NCBI RefSeq assembly: GCF_003123685.1 | Contig: NZ_QCYJ01000021.1 | Location: 186,001 to 250,000, forward strand | Origin: Nocardia aurea | GTDB lineage: Bacteria > Actinomycetota > Actinomycetes > Mycobacteriales > Mycobacteriaceae | Length of the DNA: 64,000 nucleotides | Reading direction: 5' to 3' | Shown: piece by piece, positions 1 through 9,195 of the stretch | Layout: every line of letters starts with the position of its first letter | How positions within the stretch are numbered: position 1 is the first letter of the stretch | Position numbers and translations under genes: made by a program | Notes under the pieces: generated by a model | Told to the model about the DNA's origin: nothing | What the model saw: the letters and a program-made list of their open reading frames with translations, nothing else | Database searches by the model: none

Positions 1-680
1 GGCGAATACTCGCCGACGGCAGCGGCGATATCGTCGACATCATCGGCAACCTCCAGCAGTTCGTGACGATCCTGCGCGGCAGCACCGAGCAGATCGTGCA
101 GTTCCAGGACCGGCTGGCCACACTGTCCAGCGTGCTCGACGACAGCAGATCGAATCTGGACGCGGCGCTGACCGAACTGTCGGTGGCCGTGGGCGAGGTG
201 CGCCGATTCGTCGCCGACAACCGGGACCGGGCGAGCGAGCAGGTGCAGGGGTTGGTGAACGTCACCCAGAATCTGGTCGACAACCGGGACGACCTCGAGC
301 AACTGCTGCACATCTTCCCGACCAGCATGGCGAATTTCTACAATATCTACAATCCGGAAACCGCCACCGAGGCAGGGGTTTTCGTATTGAACAACTTCTC
401 CAACCCGATCCAGTTCGTGTGCGCTTCCATCGCCAGCATCGAAACGGCGACCACGGAGGAATCGGCCCGTAAATGTCGTGACTATCTCGGCCCGGTGCTG
501 AGCCTGCTCAACTTCAACTACCTGCCGTTCCCGCTGAATCCGCTGCACGGTCCCTCCGCGCGCCCGGAGAGTCTGATCTACACCGAACCCGACCTGGTGC
601 CCGCGGTGGTGGACACCACGGGCCCGCCGCCCGCTCCACTGCCGAGCCTGGCGGACATCCTGTTCCCGAGCGGAAGGTGA
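1..680 (+). CDS. mceD: MceD, MCE-family lipid-transport protein (C-terminal part)
   Basis: The reading frame is open from base 3 and already running at the window edge, so the N-terminal MlaD domain lies outside. What remains is the helical MCE tail with heptad-like stretches, followed by the MceD-type segment FYNIYNPETATEAG and NNFSNPIQFVCASI. MCE proteins of actinomycetes form a cell-envelope-spanning hexamer that passes lipids or sterols to a YrbE permease; that is family knowledge. The stop codon overlaps the GTG of the next gene by 3 nt inside GTGA, so translation is probably coupled. The assignment to the D position rests on the following lipoprotein (E) and final MCE gene (F). Confidence 0.88.
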   Translation, partial: RILADGSGDIVDIIGNLQQFVTILRGSTEQIVQFQDRLATLSSVLDDSRSNLDAALTELSVAVGEVRRFVADNRDRASEQVQGLVNVTQNLVDNRDDLEQLLHIFPTSMANFYNIYNPETATEAGVFVLNNFSNPIQFVCASIASIETATTEESARKCRDYLGPVLSLLNFNYLPFPLNPLHGPSARPESLIYTEPDLVPAVVDTTGPPPAPLPSLADILFPSGR

Positions 681-1843
681 ACATCGTGTCACGCAGCAGA
701 ATTCGGGATGTACGAGGTGGCGCGCGGACGGTCGCGCTCGGTGTGTGCGTGGTACTGGCGGCCACCGGATGCGGCTGGCAGGGAGTGAATTCGCTGCCGT
801 TGCCCGGCGCGCCCGGCCGCGACGCCGACGCGACCGTCATCGAGGTCGAGATGGCGAATATCGGTACCCTGGTGGCGAATTCGCCGGTCCTCATCGACGA
901 CGTGGTGGTCGGCAGCGTCAGCACCATCGCCCTGCGCGGCTGGCACGCCGTCGTCGAGGTCTCGGTGGATTCCGATACCGTCGTCCCCGCCAATGTGGTC
1001 GCCTCCATCGGACAGACCAGCCTGCTCGGTTCGAGCCATCTGGCGCTGAACACCCCGCCGGGCGCTGCGCCGAGCGGACGTCTGGCCTCCGGCGCGACCG
1101 TTCCGCTGAACAGGACCTCCACCTATCCGTCGACCGAGCAGACCCTCGCGTCGGTGTCGGTCGTGGTGAACGGCGGCGGGCTCGGCCAGATCGGCGACAT
1201 CATCGACGATCTCAACGACGCGTTCGCCGGACGCCAGGAACAGGTCGGCGCACTGCTCACCCGGCTCGACACCTTCGTCGGCGCGCTCGACGCCCAACGC
1301 GGGGAGATCGTCGCCTCCATCCACGCGCTCAACCGCCTGGCGGGCACCTTCGCCGCGCAACGCGATGTGCTCGCCGAAACCCTGCGTACCCTGCCCGCCG
1401 CGCTGGACGTGCTGCTCGAACAGCAGCCGAACATCACCCTCGCCCTGGACAAGCTGCGGACGCTGAGCGACACGGCCGGGTCCGTGATCACCGAGGTCCA
1501 GTCCGATCTGGTGACGAATCTGCGCAACCTCGAACCGACGCTGCGCTCGATCGCCGATGTCGGCCCGAAACTCGATGCCGCGCTGGCCTACGCGACGGTC
1601 TACCCCTACGGTCAGAAGACCATCGACCGGGCGGTGCGCGGCGATTACCTCAACCTGCACGCGACCGTCGACCTCACGATCCCCCGGTTGCAACGCGAAC
1701 TGCTGTCGGGCACCCCGTGGGGTGATCCGACAGCGGTCATCCAGGCCGCCGTCGGCGATCCCGGCTACGCCCGCCAGACCACGAACCCGCTCGGCGTCGG
1801 CATCACCCCCGACCCCGCGCCGCCGACCGGCGGAGGCCGCTGA
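677..1843 (+). CDS. mceE: MceE-type MCE lipoprotein
   Basis: This 388-aa protein starts at a GTG overlapping the stop of mceD. It has a lipoprotein signal peptide with lipobox AATGC at about residue 33, so it should be acylated and anchored on the outer face of the membrane. An MlaD/MCE domain follows at about residues 50-130 (EVEMANIGTLVANSPVL onward), then a long helical MCE C-terminal region. The E gene of mce operons is classically the lipoprotein (LprK-like), which fits its place between D and F. Its stop shares one base with the ATG of mceF (TGATG). Confidence 0.9.
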   Translation: MNIVSRSRIRDVRGGARTVALGVCVVLAATGCGWQGVNSLPLPGAPGRDADATVIEVEMANIGTLVANSPVLIDDVVVGSVSTIALRGWHAVVEVSVDSDTVVPANVVASIGQTSLLGSSHLALNTPPGAAPSGRLASGATVPLNRTSTYPSTEQTLASVSVVVNGGGLGQIGDIIDDLNDAFAGRQEQVGALLTRLDTFVGALDAQRGEIVASIHALNRLAGTFAAQRDVLAETLRTLPAALDVLLEQQPNITLALDKLRTLSDTAGSVITEVQSDLVTNLRNLEPTLRSIADVGPKLDAALAYATVYPYGQKTIDRAVRGDYLNLHATVDLTIPRLQRELLSGTPWGDPTAVIQAAVGDPGYARQTTNPLGVGITPDPAPPTGGGR

Positions 1844-3345
1844 TGCTGCTCTCACGTTTCGTCCGAACCCAATTGGTGTTCTTCTCGATCCTGTCGGTCA
1901 TCGGACTCGTCGTCATGGCCACGGTGTACATGCGCCTGCCCACGCTGTTCGGGGTCGGCACCATCGACGTCACGGTGAATCTCACCGACACCGGCGGGCT
2001 GTACCGGTTCGGCAATGTGACCTATCGCGGTGTCCAGGTGGGCAAGGTCACGTCGGTCGAACTGACCCCCGACGGGGTCCGCGCGCGGCTGGCCATCGAT
2101 GGGGGACAACGGATTCCGGCCGATCTGGAAGCCGAGGTGCGCAGCGTGTCGGCCGTCGGCGAACAGTACGTCGACCTGCGTCCGCGGACCGACTCCCCGC
2201 CGTATCTGCACGACGGCTCGGTCATCGACTCCGCCGACACCGCCGTGCCGCAACCGGTGGGGCCGATGCTGGACAGTCTCAGCGCCCTGGTCGCCACCAT
2301 TCCACGCGAACAACTGCACGCGCTGCTGGACGAATTGTTCAAGGGCGTCAACGGCGCGGGGTACGACCTGAATTCACTGCTCACCTCGGCGCAGGTGTTG
2401 TCCTCGGATCTCGACGGGGTCGGTGACAAGGCGCGGACCTTCCTCGAGGACGCCGCCCCGCTGCTCGACAGCCAGGCGCGCACCGCCGACGCCATCCGGA
2501 TCTGGACGAGGAGTCTGGCCGGGGTCACCGGTCAGGTCGTCGCGAACGATCCGCAGATCCGCACTCTGCTCGACGCCGGTCCCGGATTCGCCAGGGAGGC
2601 GACGGACCTACTCGATTCGGTGAAGCTGACCTTGCCGATCCTGCTCGCCAACCTGACCAGCGTCGGTTCGCTCGCGGTCACCTATCACGCGGGACTCGAG
2701 CAGCTACTCGTTCTGCTGCCACCGTCGATCTCGATGATCCAGGCGGTGCAGCCGTCCAACAACGCCTCGGGTCTGGGACTCGGAACCTTCCGCCTCGGCG
2801 GGCTGTCCGACCCGCCCGCGTGCACCGTCGGCTTCCTCCCGCCGTCCTCGTGGCGCTCGCCCGCCGAGGTCGACACCATCGACACCCCGGAGGACCTGTA
2901 CTGCAAATTGCCGCAGGATTCCCAGATCGCGGTGCGCGGCGCGCGCAATATCCCCTGTGCGGCGGTCCCCGGTAAACGCGCCGCGACCGCCGCCATGTGC
3001 AACAGCGACGAGCAATTCGTGCCGCTGGCGACCGATCAACCGCTGCTCGGTCCGTATCCGACCGATCCGAATCTCGAATCCCAGGGTGTCCCACCCGATT
3101 CCCGCCGCGTGCCCGCCGAGAACCAGTCCGCACCGCCTGCCGCTCCCGCGATACCGGGGCTGTCGATTCCCGGTCTGACCATTCCGAGTGCGGACACCGG
3201 CCCGGCGACGCGAGAGCCGACGATCGGCGTCGCGCACTACGACCCGCGCACCGGCGACTACCTCTCGCCGGACGGCTCGATGCACCAGCAGACCGACCTC
3301 GTGCCGGGGCCGACCCGGGTGTGGACGGATATGCTGCCGCGCTGA
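1843..3345 (+). CDS. mceF: MceF-type MCE protein, last gene of the mce operon
   Basis: This 500-aa protein has one N-terminal membrane anchor (about residues 10-30), an MlaD domain (about 38-115, including YRGVQVGKV) and a helical MCE domain to about 290. Cysteines fall in the segments PPACTVG, DLYCKLP, NIPCAAVP and AAMCNSD. A proline-rich tail with PGLSIPGLTIPS follows. It is the substrate-binding subunit at the end of the operon; yrbE and mceA-C must lie upstream of the window. No strong terminator hairpin with a U-tract is visible before the convergent regulator at 3467. Confidence 0.9.
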   Translation: MLLSRFVRTQLVFFSILSVIGLVVMATVYMRLPTLFGVGTIDVTVNLTDTGGLYRFGNVTYRGVQVGKVTSVELTPDGVRARLAIDGGQRIPADLEAEVRSVSAVGEQYVDLRPRTDSPPYLHDGSVIDSADTAVPQPVGPMLDSLSALVATIPREQLHALLDELFKGVNGAGYDLNSLLTSAQVLSSDLDGVGDKARTFLEDAAPLLDSQARTADAIRIWTRSLAGVTGQVVANDPQIRTLLDAGPGFAREATDLLDSVKLTLPILLANLTSVGSLAVTYHAGLEQLLVLLPPSISMIQAVQPSNNASGLGLGTFRLGGLSDPPACTVGFLPPSSWRSPAEVDTIDTPEDLYCKLPQDSQIAVRGARNIPCAAVPGKRAATAAMCNSDEQFVPLATDQPLLGPYPTDPNLESQGVPPDSRRVPAENQSAPPAAPAIPGLSIPGLTIPSADTGPATREPTIGVAHYDPRTGDYLSPDGSMHQQTDLVPGPTRVWTDMLPR

Positions 3346-3466
3346 CGGATTCGGCGCGCCGACTGTCGTGTGCCCGGCCGGGTGCGCGCGGGAGGAGCGC
3401 CCGAATCGTCCACCGACGACGCGCGGCCCGGCGGCTACGGGCGTGCCGAGGCGGGAGAGCCGACGG

Positions 3467-4735
3467 TCAACTCGGCCGCGTCGCGGTCACGGTGCGCCGC
3501 GACGCGCCGCGATCCCCGGGTTGCTGGTAGCTGCGGGCGACGAGCGCGGCGCGCAGATACCACAGGCCCGCCGCCTCCGAGGGATCGAACCCGGTCAGTT
3601 GCCCGATGCGTTTGAGCCGGTAGTCCACCGTGTTGGTGTGTACGTGCAGGGCGCGGGCGGTGCGCTGGCGATTGAGGTTGTTGCTGATGTGACGTTGCAG
3701 CGTCTCGAACAGATCCGGATGCTCGTCGAGCGGGGAGAGGATGGTGCGCAGGCGTTCGAGGCCGGGGCCCGGGCGGGTGAGCTGGTACTCCAGGGCCAGA
3801 TCGTCGAAGCGGTACAGCCCGCGCACACACCGCAACCGCTGGACCATGTCCAGCAGTTCGTGGGCCTGGTCGGTGGCCGCGGGAACGCGTGCGGTGACCG
3901 CGTCGACCAGTGTCGCCGCGATCGGCACCTGGGCACTGCGCGAGAGTTGTTCGATCAGATGATCGAGGGCTTCCCCGCTGACCAGGCCGGTCGGCAGCAG
4001 GATGGTGCCGCCGTCGACGCTGAGCAACGACAGTGCGCCGTCGCCGCAGCGTTTGGCGAGTTCGGCCTGCACCCGACGCAGTTTGCGGCGGGCGACGACC
4101 TTACCGTCGAGCCGGGCGTCGGCCTCCTCCGGATGCGGGGGAATCGACACGGCCAGTACCGAGTACGAGGCCGCGATTTCGATACCGCATTCCCTTGCCA
4201 TCGTCGAGGTGGCATGTCCGCCGAGTAGTGCCGAGGTGAGGGTATGCGCGGCGGTGTGGTGCTCGCCGACCACCGCGCGTAGCTCGCGGACATAGGCGTG
4301 CGAGACGGTGGAGGTGATGATGTCGAGAATTTCCAGTAGCCGCCGTCCCACGGATTTGAGGCTGTCGAAATCCGCCGCGGTGGCATCGGCGAGGATGAGA
4401 TCGAAACCCAGTTTGAAACCCTCGTGCACCGCGTGATGGATGGTGTCGATCGGAATACCCTCGCGCGCCCAGCCTTCCGCGCCGACGCGCAACTGCTGGG
4501 TCTTCTCCGGGATATCGCTGCCGTCGAGCATGCTGACCGCGAGTTCGAGGCAGGTGCGGGTGATGGTCGTGATATCACCGTTGATCGCCTCGCCCGGTAA
4601 TGTCCGGCACGGGGCGACGTTCTCGATGAAGTGGCCCACCATCTTTCGGGAAAGAGCGCGGACATCCTTCAGTGACGAAGTGACCGGCTGGCCCGAAACA
4701 GTCAAGTCCGGCTGGGCTGTACTGGCGATGGTCAT
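3467..4735 (-). CDS. PucR-family transcriptional regulator with RsbR-like N-terminus
   Basis: A 422-aa protein. The ATG at 4735 was chosen over much longer upstream extensions because AGGGAG lies 8-10 nt before it and the extension looks non-coding. Residues about 20-170 resemble the RsbR N-terminal helical sensor (IENVAPCRTLPGE, GIPIDTIHHAVHEGF). A degenerate central domain follows. The C-terminus carries the PucR helix-turn-helix (LNRQRTARALHVHTNTVDYR, with RLKRIGQLTGFD beyond). It converges on the mce operon and diverges from the GntR gene. Regulation of mce by it is possible but only positional inference. Confidence 0.85.
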   Translation of the reverse strand: MTIASTAQPDLTVSGQPVTSSLKDVRALSRKMVGHFIENVAPCRTLPGEAINGDITTITRTCLELAVSMLDGSDIPEKTQQLRVGAEGWAREGIPIDTIHHAVHEGFKLGFDLILADATAADFDSLKSVGRRLLEILDIITSTVSHAYVRELRAVVGEHHTAAHTLTSALLGGHATSTMARECGIEIAASYSVLAVSIPPHPEEADARLDGKVVARRKLRRVQAELAKRCGDGALSLLSVDGGTILLPTGLVSGEALDHLIEQLSRSAQVPIAATLVDAVTARVPAATDQAHELLDMVQRLRCVRGLYRFDDLALEYQLTRPGPGLERLRTILSPLDEHPDLFETLQRHISNNLNRQRTARALHVHTNTVDYRLKRIGQLTGFDPSEAAGLWYLRAALVARSYQQPGDRGASRRTVTATRPS

Positions 4736-5331
4736 CGTGAACTCCCTTTCGTCCCCGCACCCGGCGAAGCACATCACGGTAGCGCGCTCGCGGCGCCGAT
4801 CGCGTGGGCGCGAAACGGTTTCTGAGATCTGTCGAAGCGTGACCGAGCTCACCTGTGATCGATCACAGCGTCGATGGTGAATTCGTGAATCGGCCACGAT
4901 GAGCTGGACAAACGTCCGAGTTTGGGGCGCGGTCGATCTACAGGGCGATCTCGGCCGCCGCGGCGGCGTCGACGAGAACCAGCGCGAGTTCGATTCCGGC
5001 CTTGAGGATCGAATCGACGTCGCGCCCCGGCATCGGGCAGCGCTCGGTGGCGTCGGGAACGTCCACCCCGCTTCCGCATTCCTCCTGCGGGCCCATGCGC
5101 ATGCCACTCCTCGTCGTGACGTTTCTCCGAGTATCGACGGTACGTGCCGCCGCCGTGGCGTTCGACCCCGCCGCCGCGTTTCATCGAGAAAACGAACGAC
5201 CGTCACCCAGGATTGTGAATCCTCCCTATTGCGTTCGCCGTCGCGCGCCGTCGCCGCTGCGGGCGTCCCGGCCCGGCACGGCCGAACCGCTCGCCGGAGC
5301 ACTATTCCGCGAAATTCGTACACTCGAACTC
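4736..5331. other. Divergent intergenic region, 596 bp
   Basis: This stretch separates the leftward PucR gene from the rightward GntR gene and must hold both promoters. I see two adjoining palindromic sites at 4838-4868 (annotated separately). Reading frames crossing the gap in both directions look like high-GC shadows, with no ribosome site or recognisable domain. Confidence 0.5.
4838..4868. promoter_or_regulatory. Two adjoining palindromic operator-like sites
   Basis: Site 1 (4839-4852) is GTGA-CCGAGC-TCAC, the spacing of CRP/cAMP-receptor boxes (GTGA N6 TCAC). Site 2 (4853-4868) is the perfect 16-bp palindrome CTGTGATCGATCACAG, whose half-sites are closer together than a CRP box. They lie about 105-135 bp upstream of the PucR-type start. 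The sequence is seen directly; which protein binds is unknown. Confidence 0.45.
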
Positions 5332-6000
5332 ATGACCCCGCGGACGCACGTGACCGTCCTGCCGCCGAGCCTGGTCGAGATGGCCACCAGGCATGTGCGG
5401 TCCGCCGTGCTGAGCGGAGCACTCGAACCGGGGGAGCGGATCATCGAGGAGACGCTGTGCGCCCGGCTCGGGATCAGCCGGGCCCCGGTGCGCGAAGCAC
5501 TGCGACTGCTCGCGCAGGAAGGTCTCGTCGAACATCTGCCGCGCCGCGGTTTCCGGGTGCTCGTGTGGTCGGCCACCGACATCCTGCAACTGTTCGAACT
5601 GCGCAGAGTCCTGGAACGTCACGCCATCGAGAGCGCGCTGCCGCTGCCCGCGCACGGTGACCCCTTCGGCGCGGTGCGAACAGCGCTCGACGAGATGCGT
5701 GCCGCCGACGTCTCCGACGACACCCTCGAACGTGACAACGCGCATCGTCGCTTCCATCTCGAGGTCGTGGCCCTGGCTGGCAATCATCAGCTGAACCTGG
5801 CCTACGCGCCGGTGCTGCTGAAACTGCAACTGCCGATGGCACGCAACCTGCGCGAGGAAGCCCGCGTCGCCTCCCGCCGCAACGGCATCCGACGGCACGC
5901 CGAACTGCTCGAATCGCTGGAATCCAACGATCCCGACATCGCCTGCGCCGCACTCCGGCGCCACGGTGAACTGACGTATCTGAACCTGGACATCTGCTGA
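5332..6000 (+). CDS. GntR-family regulator, FCD subfamily
   Basis: A 222-aa protein. The frame is open far upstream, but the ATG at 5332 gives the normal GntR/FadR length and starts just before the winged helix. The HTH spans about residues 13-80 (GALEPGERIIEETLCARLG, SRAPVREALRLL), and the all-helical FCD effector domain spans about 88-215, with a likely metal or ligand site at the DNAHRRFH and RHAELLESL helices. FCD regulators often sense small carboxylates or amides. A plausible target is the amidase/BiuH operon that starts 1.1 kb downstream, where a palindrome covers the start codon; this is inference from position. Confidence 0.85.
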   Translation: MTPRTHVTVLPPSLVEMATRHVRSAVLSGALEPGERIIEETLCARLGISRAPVREALRLLAQEGLVEHLPRRGFRVLVWSATDILQLFELRRVLERHAIESALPLPAHGDPFGAVRTALDEMRAADVSDDTLERDNAHRRFHLEVVALAGNHQLNLAYAPVLLKLQLPMARNLREEARVASRRNGIRRHAELLESLESNDPDIACAALRRHGELTYLNLDIC

Positions 6001-6013
6001 CCGGCGGACACGG

Positions 6014-6526
6014 GTGCTACCGCGCCCGTCGTCCTCCGGCTCGCGGACCGTGTCGGTGGGCACCGGTACCCTGCTGCTCGTGCCGTATACCGCTCCCGTC
6101 GATGTCCTGCTTCTGCTCGCGCGCGGCGGGGAGGTGCTGCTCGCCCGCAGGCAGAACACGGGGTATTCGGACGGCATGTGGAACCTACCGAGCGGCAAAC
6201 TCGAGGACGGCGAAGATGTCGTCGCGGCGATGATCCGCGAGTCCGACGAGGAGATCGGGCTCCGGCTCGAACGCGAGGACCTCCGCGTGGTCTCGACGGT
6301 GCATTGGCGGACACCGGAGGGCGGCGGCCGGGTCGGGTTCTTCTTCACCGCGGACCGCTGGGACGGTGAGCCCGAGAATCGTGAGCCGCACAAATGCTCG
6401 GACCTGCGCTGGTTCCCCCTCGACCGACTGCCCGCCGAGACCGTTCCCTATACCGCCGCGGGCATCGACCTGTACCGGCGCGGTGAGAATTTCGGCGTGC
6501 CCGGATGGGAAACCGCGCTCCGGTAG
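6014..6526 (+). CDS. NUDIX hydrolase
   Basis: Up to 170 aa; the GTG at 6014 is the longest choice, but a GTG at 6080 would give 148 aa beginning right at the beta-strand PVDVLLLLARG and may be the true start. The Nudix box GX5EX7REUXEEXGU is complete (GKLEDGE at about 61-67, then RESDEEIGL), so metal-dependent cleavage of a nucleoside-diphosphate-linked substrate is expected. The substrate cannot be told. It follows the GntR gene by 13 nt, so the two may be cotranscribed. Confidence 0.85.
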   Translation: MLPRPSSSGSRTVSVGTGTLLLVPYTAPVDVLLLLARGGEVLLARRQNTGYSDGMWNLPSGKLEDGEDVVAAMIRESDEEIGLRLEREDLRVVSTVHWRTPEGGGRVGFFFTADRWDGEPENREPHKCSDLRWFPLDRLPAETVPYTAAGIDLYRRGENFGVPGWETALR

Positions 6527-6587
6527 CGCTGCCCGTCCATCCGGGCCCGCGTCGGCATCGGCATCGCCGTCATGCGATTCTCGAGAC

Positions 6588-6890
6588 GTGGACTCGGACG
6601 CGGCGGAACTCCTCGACATCCTCGAACAGGTGCTGGCCCACGTTCGGTCCGGTCCCCAGGATCTGGTCTGGCAGTCGCGCTACGAGAACGAGGACGAACT
6701 CGTCGCCGATCTCACCGAACAGTGCGCGCGGATCCGCCGTGGCGATCGGATTCGCCTGCGCTACCTGAGAACTCTGTTCCTCGCCACCGGCCCGCTGTGC
6801 GAGATCGCCGCGAGCAGCGGATGGCTGGAGCCGTTCACGGCCCTCGGCGCGCGATTCGACCAGCTCACGGAACGCGGCCGATCTCGCTGA
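6588..6890 (+). CDS. Small acidic/helical protein of unknown function
   Basis: A 100-aa protein starting at the GTG at 6588 (VDSDAAELLDILEQVLAHV). It is almost all helix, with no signal peptide or membrane segment. I do not recognise a family with certainty. The next 195 bp contain the promoter region of the amidase operon. The frame continues upstream into the NUDIX gene, but that extension is arginine/proline-rich shadow sequence, so the GTG start is preferred. Confidence 0.6.
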   Translation: MDSDAAELLDILEQVLAHVRSGPQDLVWQSRYENEDELVADLTEQCARIRRGDRIRLRYLRTLFLATGPLCEIAASSGWLEPFTALGARFDQLTERGRSR

Positions 6891-7068
6891 GGGGTTCGCG
6901 AAACGGCGGGCCGGCCCCGGTGTACCGGTGAGAAAGCAGCTATCGCCCCTTCGCGGTCGGTCCGCTGATCGAATCCGGCGTGCCCGCGGCGTTCACCCGC
7001 GTGGTGGTACGCCCCTCGATATCTGCTAACACAGCGGATACATTCGGAGACCACCGGCTTCACACATT

Positions 7069-7085
7069 CTGTCGACAATCGACAG
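7069..7085. promoter_or_regulatory. Operator-like palindrome abutting a probable leaderless start
   Basis: CTGTCGA-CAA-TCGACAG (7-bp arms, 3-bp centre) ends one base before the ATG of the amidase gene. The minus strand contains TTGTCGACAG, close to the FadR/GntR consensus TNGTNNACNA. The hexamer GACAAT (7074-7079) sits 6 nt before the ATG, where a -10 box for a leaderless transcript would be, and no Shine-Dalgarno is present. A repressor bound here would cover the -10 element. Confidence 0.5.
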
Positions 7086-8474
7086 ATGCTGAATCCCGGG
7101 CCTACGGTGGCGGAGATCCTCGCGTCGCACGAAAGTGGCAGTGGCGCACCGACCAGCACCGCGGCGCGTGTCGCGGATGCGATCGCGGCGCGCGGTGACG
7201 ACGGCACCTGGATCACCCCGGTGCCGCGCGAACAGTTGGTGGCGGCGGCGGCCGAGATCGAATGCAGGCCGGGCGCGCGCACCCTGCCGCTGTACGGAGT
7301 TCCGTTCGGAGTGAAGGACAGTATCGACGTCGCGGGCTGGCCGACGACGCTCGCGTGTCCCGATTTCGCCTACGTCGCCACCGAGACGGCCCCGGCGGTG
7401 CAGCGTCTGCTCGACGCGGGCGCGCTGTTCGTCGGCAAGACGAATCTGGACCAGTTCGCGACCGGGCTGAACGGCACGCGCACGCCGTATCCCGTTCCTC
7501 GCAGCGTCTTCGGCGGGGACCTGATCTCCGGCGGCTCGAGTTCGGGTTCGGCACTGGCCGTCGCGCTCGGCCAGGTGCCGTTCTGCGTCGCCACCGACAC
7601 CGCCGGTTCGGGCCGGGTGCCCGCCGCGCTCAACGGCATCGTCGGCTGGAAACCCTCACGGGGACTGATCAGCACGGTCGGGCTGGTCCCCGCGTGCAAG
7701 TCACTGGACTGCCTGACGCTGATGGCCTCGCGGATCGAGGATCTGGATCGGGTGTTCGAGGTCATCGCCGCACCCGATCCGGAGGACCCGTGGAGCCGCG
7801 CACGCGGCCCCCGCTACCGCGGCGAGCGCATCCGAATGGGTCTGCCGCCGGAATCGGAACTGGAATTCTTCGGCGACGACGCCTTCCGGGTCGCGCACCT
7901 CGGCATCCGGGAACGCCTCGGCAGACGTGGATTCGACACCACGACCACGACACTGCGACCGTTCCTGGACGCGGGCGAACTGCTGTACCAGGGACCGTGG
8001 GTCGCCGAACGGCTGGTGGAATTCGGTGACTTCCTCGCCGAGAAGCCGGAGTCGATCCTGCCGGTGATCCGCGAGATCTTCACCAGCGGTTATCAATTCA
8101 ACGCCGTCGACGTCTTCCGCGCGCAACAGCGACTCCAGGAGCTGCGCGCGGTGGTCGGACGGATGTGGGCCGAGATCGACGTCGTCGTGGTACCCACCCT
8201 CGGCACCACCTTCACCGTCGATCAGGTCGAGGCCGATCCCATCCGCACCAATACGATGCTCGGCCACTACACCCACTTCGGCAATCTGCTCGACCTCACC
8301 GCCGTCGCGGTGCCGATGGGGACGGCGGCCGACGGCCGCCCGGTCTCGGCGATGGTCTTCGGCCCGGCGCAGTCCGACGACACCGTGCTCGCCGCGGCCG
8401 CCCGGATGCTCGACGAGCCGCGCCCGGTCGAGGCGCACATGGATGTCCGGCTCGCACAGAAAGAACGAAGATGA
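7086..8474 (+). CDS. atzF: Allophanate hydrolase-type amidase (AtzF-like, amidase domain only)
   Basis: A 462-aa amidase-signature enzyme. The Ser-cisSer-Lys triad is visible: Lys77 (GVKDSID), Ser151 (GGSSSGSA) and nucleophile Ser175 ([11 protein letters not shown]), with the 24-residue serine spacing of AtzF. The segments [16 protein letters not shown] and [11 protein letters not shown] are typical of allophanate hydrolases, which turn allophanate into ammonia and CO2. AtzF is about 605 aa with an extra C-terminal domain; this protein stops after the amidase domain. It overlaps the next gene by 4 nt (ATGA). The pairing with a BiuH-like enzyme supports a role as the second step of biuret degradation. 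A related ureide as substrate remains possible. Confidence 0.75.
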   Translation: MLNPGPTVAEILASHESGSGAPTSTAARVADAIAARGDDGTWITPVPREQLVAAAAEIECRPGARTLPLYGVPFGVKDSIDVAGWPTTLACPDFAYVATETAPAVQRLLDAGALFVGKTNLDQFATGLNGTRTPYPVPRSVFGGDLISGGSSSGSALAVALGQVPFCVATDTAGSGRVPAALNGIVGWKPSRGLISTVGLVPACKSLDCLTLMASRIEDLDRVFEVIAAPDPEDPWSRARGPRYRGERIRMGLPPESELEFFGDDAFRVAHLGIRERLGRRGFDTTTTTLRPFLDAGELLYQGPWVAERLVEFGDFLAEKPESILPVIREIFTSGYQFNAVDVFRAQQRLQELRAVVGRMWAEIDVVVVPTLGTTFTVDQVEADPIRTNTMLGHYTHFGNLLDLTAVAVPMGTAADGRPVSAMVFGPAQSDDTVLAAAARMLDEPRPVEAHMDVRLAQKERR

Positions 8475-9169
8475 CCGCACCCCAGCATATTCCGGCGACA
8501 CCGACCCCCTTCTCCTTCGATCCGAGCACCACCGCCCTACTCGTGATCGATATGCAACGCGACTTCCTGCTACCCGGCGGATTCGGCGAAAGTCTCGGCA
8601 ACGATGTGGAACTGCTGCGCGGTGTGATCGACCCGCTGGCCCGGTTGATGACAGCGGCGCGTTCGGCGAACATCCCGGTGATCCACACCCGCGAAGGTCA
8701 TCTGCCCGACCTGTCCGACTGCCCGCCCGCGAAACTGCGTCGCGGCAACCCCTCCCAGCGCATCGGTGACCCGGGACAGTTCGGGCGCATCCTGGTGCGC
8801 GGCGAGTACGGACACGACATCGTCGACGAACTGGCCCCGCTGCCCGGCGAGGTCGTCATCGACAAACCCGGCAAGGGCGCGTTCTACGCCACCGAACTCG
8901 GCGCGGTACTGGCACGGAACTCCGTCGAATCGCTACTGGTCACCGGTGTCACCACCGAGGTGTGCGTGCACACGACGGTGCGCGAGGCCAACGATCGCGG
9001 CTACGAATGCCTGGTCGTCTCCGATTGCGTCGGTTCGTATTTCCCGGAATTCCAGCGCGTCGGACTGGACATGATCGCCGCCCAGGGCGGCATCTTCGGA
9101 TGGGTCGCAGACTCGGCGACCGTCATCGACGCACTCGCCTCATCGACCCCAGCGCATACCTCCGCGTAG
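8471..9169 (+). CDS. biuH: Isochorismatase-fold cysteine hydrolase, probable biuret hydrolase
   Basis: A 232-aa protein starting at the ATG that overlaps the amidase stop. The cysteine-hydrolase triad is Asp27 (VIDMQRDF), Lys132 (IDKPGKG) and Cys165 (TTEVCVHTT), with spacing nearly identical to that of BiuH (Asp36, Lys142, Cys175 by memory of the Rhizobium enzyme). The segments [23 protein letters not shown] and [11 protein letters not shown] also match my memory of that family. BiuH converts biuret to allophanate plus ammonia, exactly the substrate of the upstream enzyme. Other carboxamide substrates cannot be excluded from sequence alone. The permease gene follows 26 nt later. Confidence 0.75.
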   Translation: MTAPQHIPATPTPFSFDPSTTALLVIDMQRDFLLPGGFGESLGNDVELLRGVIDPLARLMTAARSANIPVIHTREGHLPDLSDCPPAKLRRGNPSQRIGDPGQFGRILVRGEYGHDIVDELAPLPGEVVIDKPGKGAFYATELGAVLARNSVESLLVTGVTTEVCVHTTVREANDRGYECLVVSDCVGSYFPEFQRVGLDMIAAQGGIFGWVADSATVIDALASSTPAHTSA

Positions 9170-9195
9170 CGAAAACGACAGCATAAGGAAAGCCG

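Noticed and set aside
4853..4868. Canonical CRP site reading of CTGTGATCGATCACAG
   Set aside because: The TGTGA half-sites are four rather than six bases apart, so it is kept only as an unassigned palindrome; the neighbouring GTGA-N6-TCAC has the right spacing.
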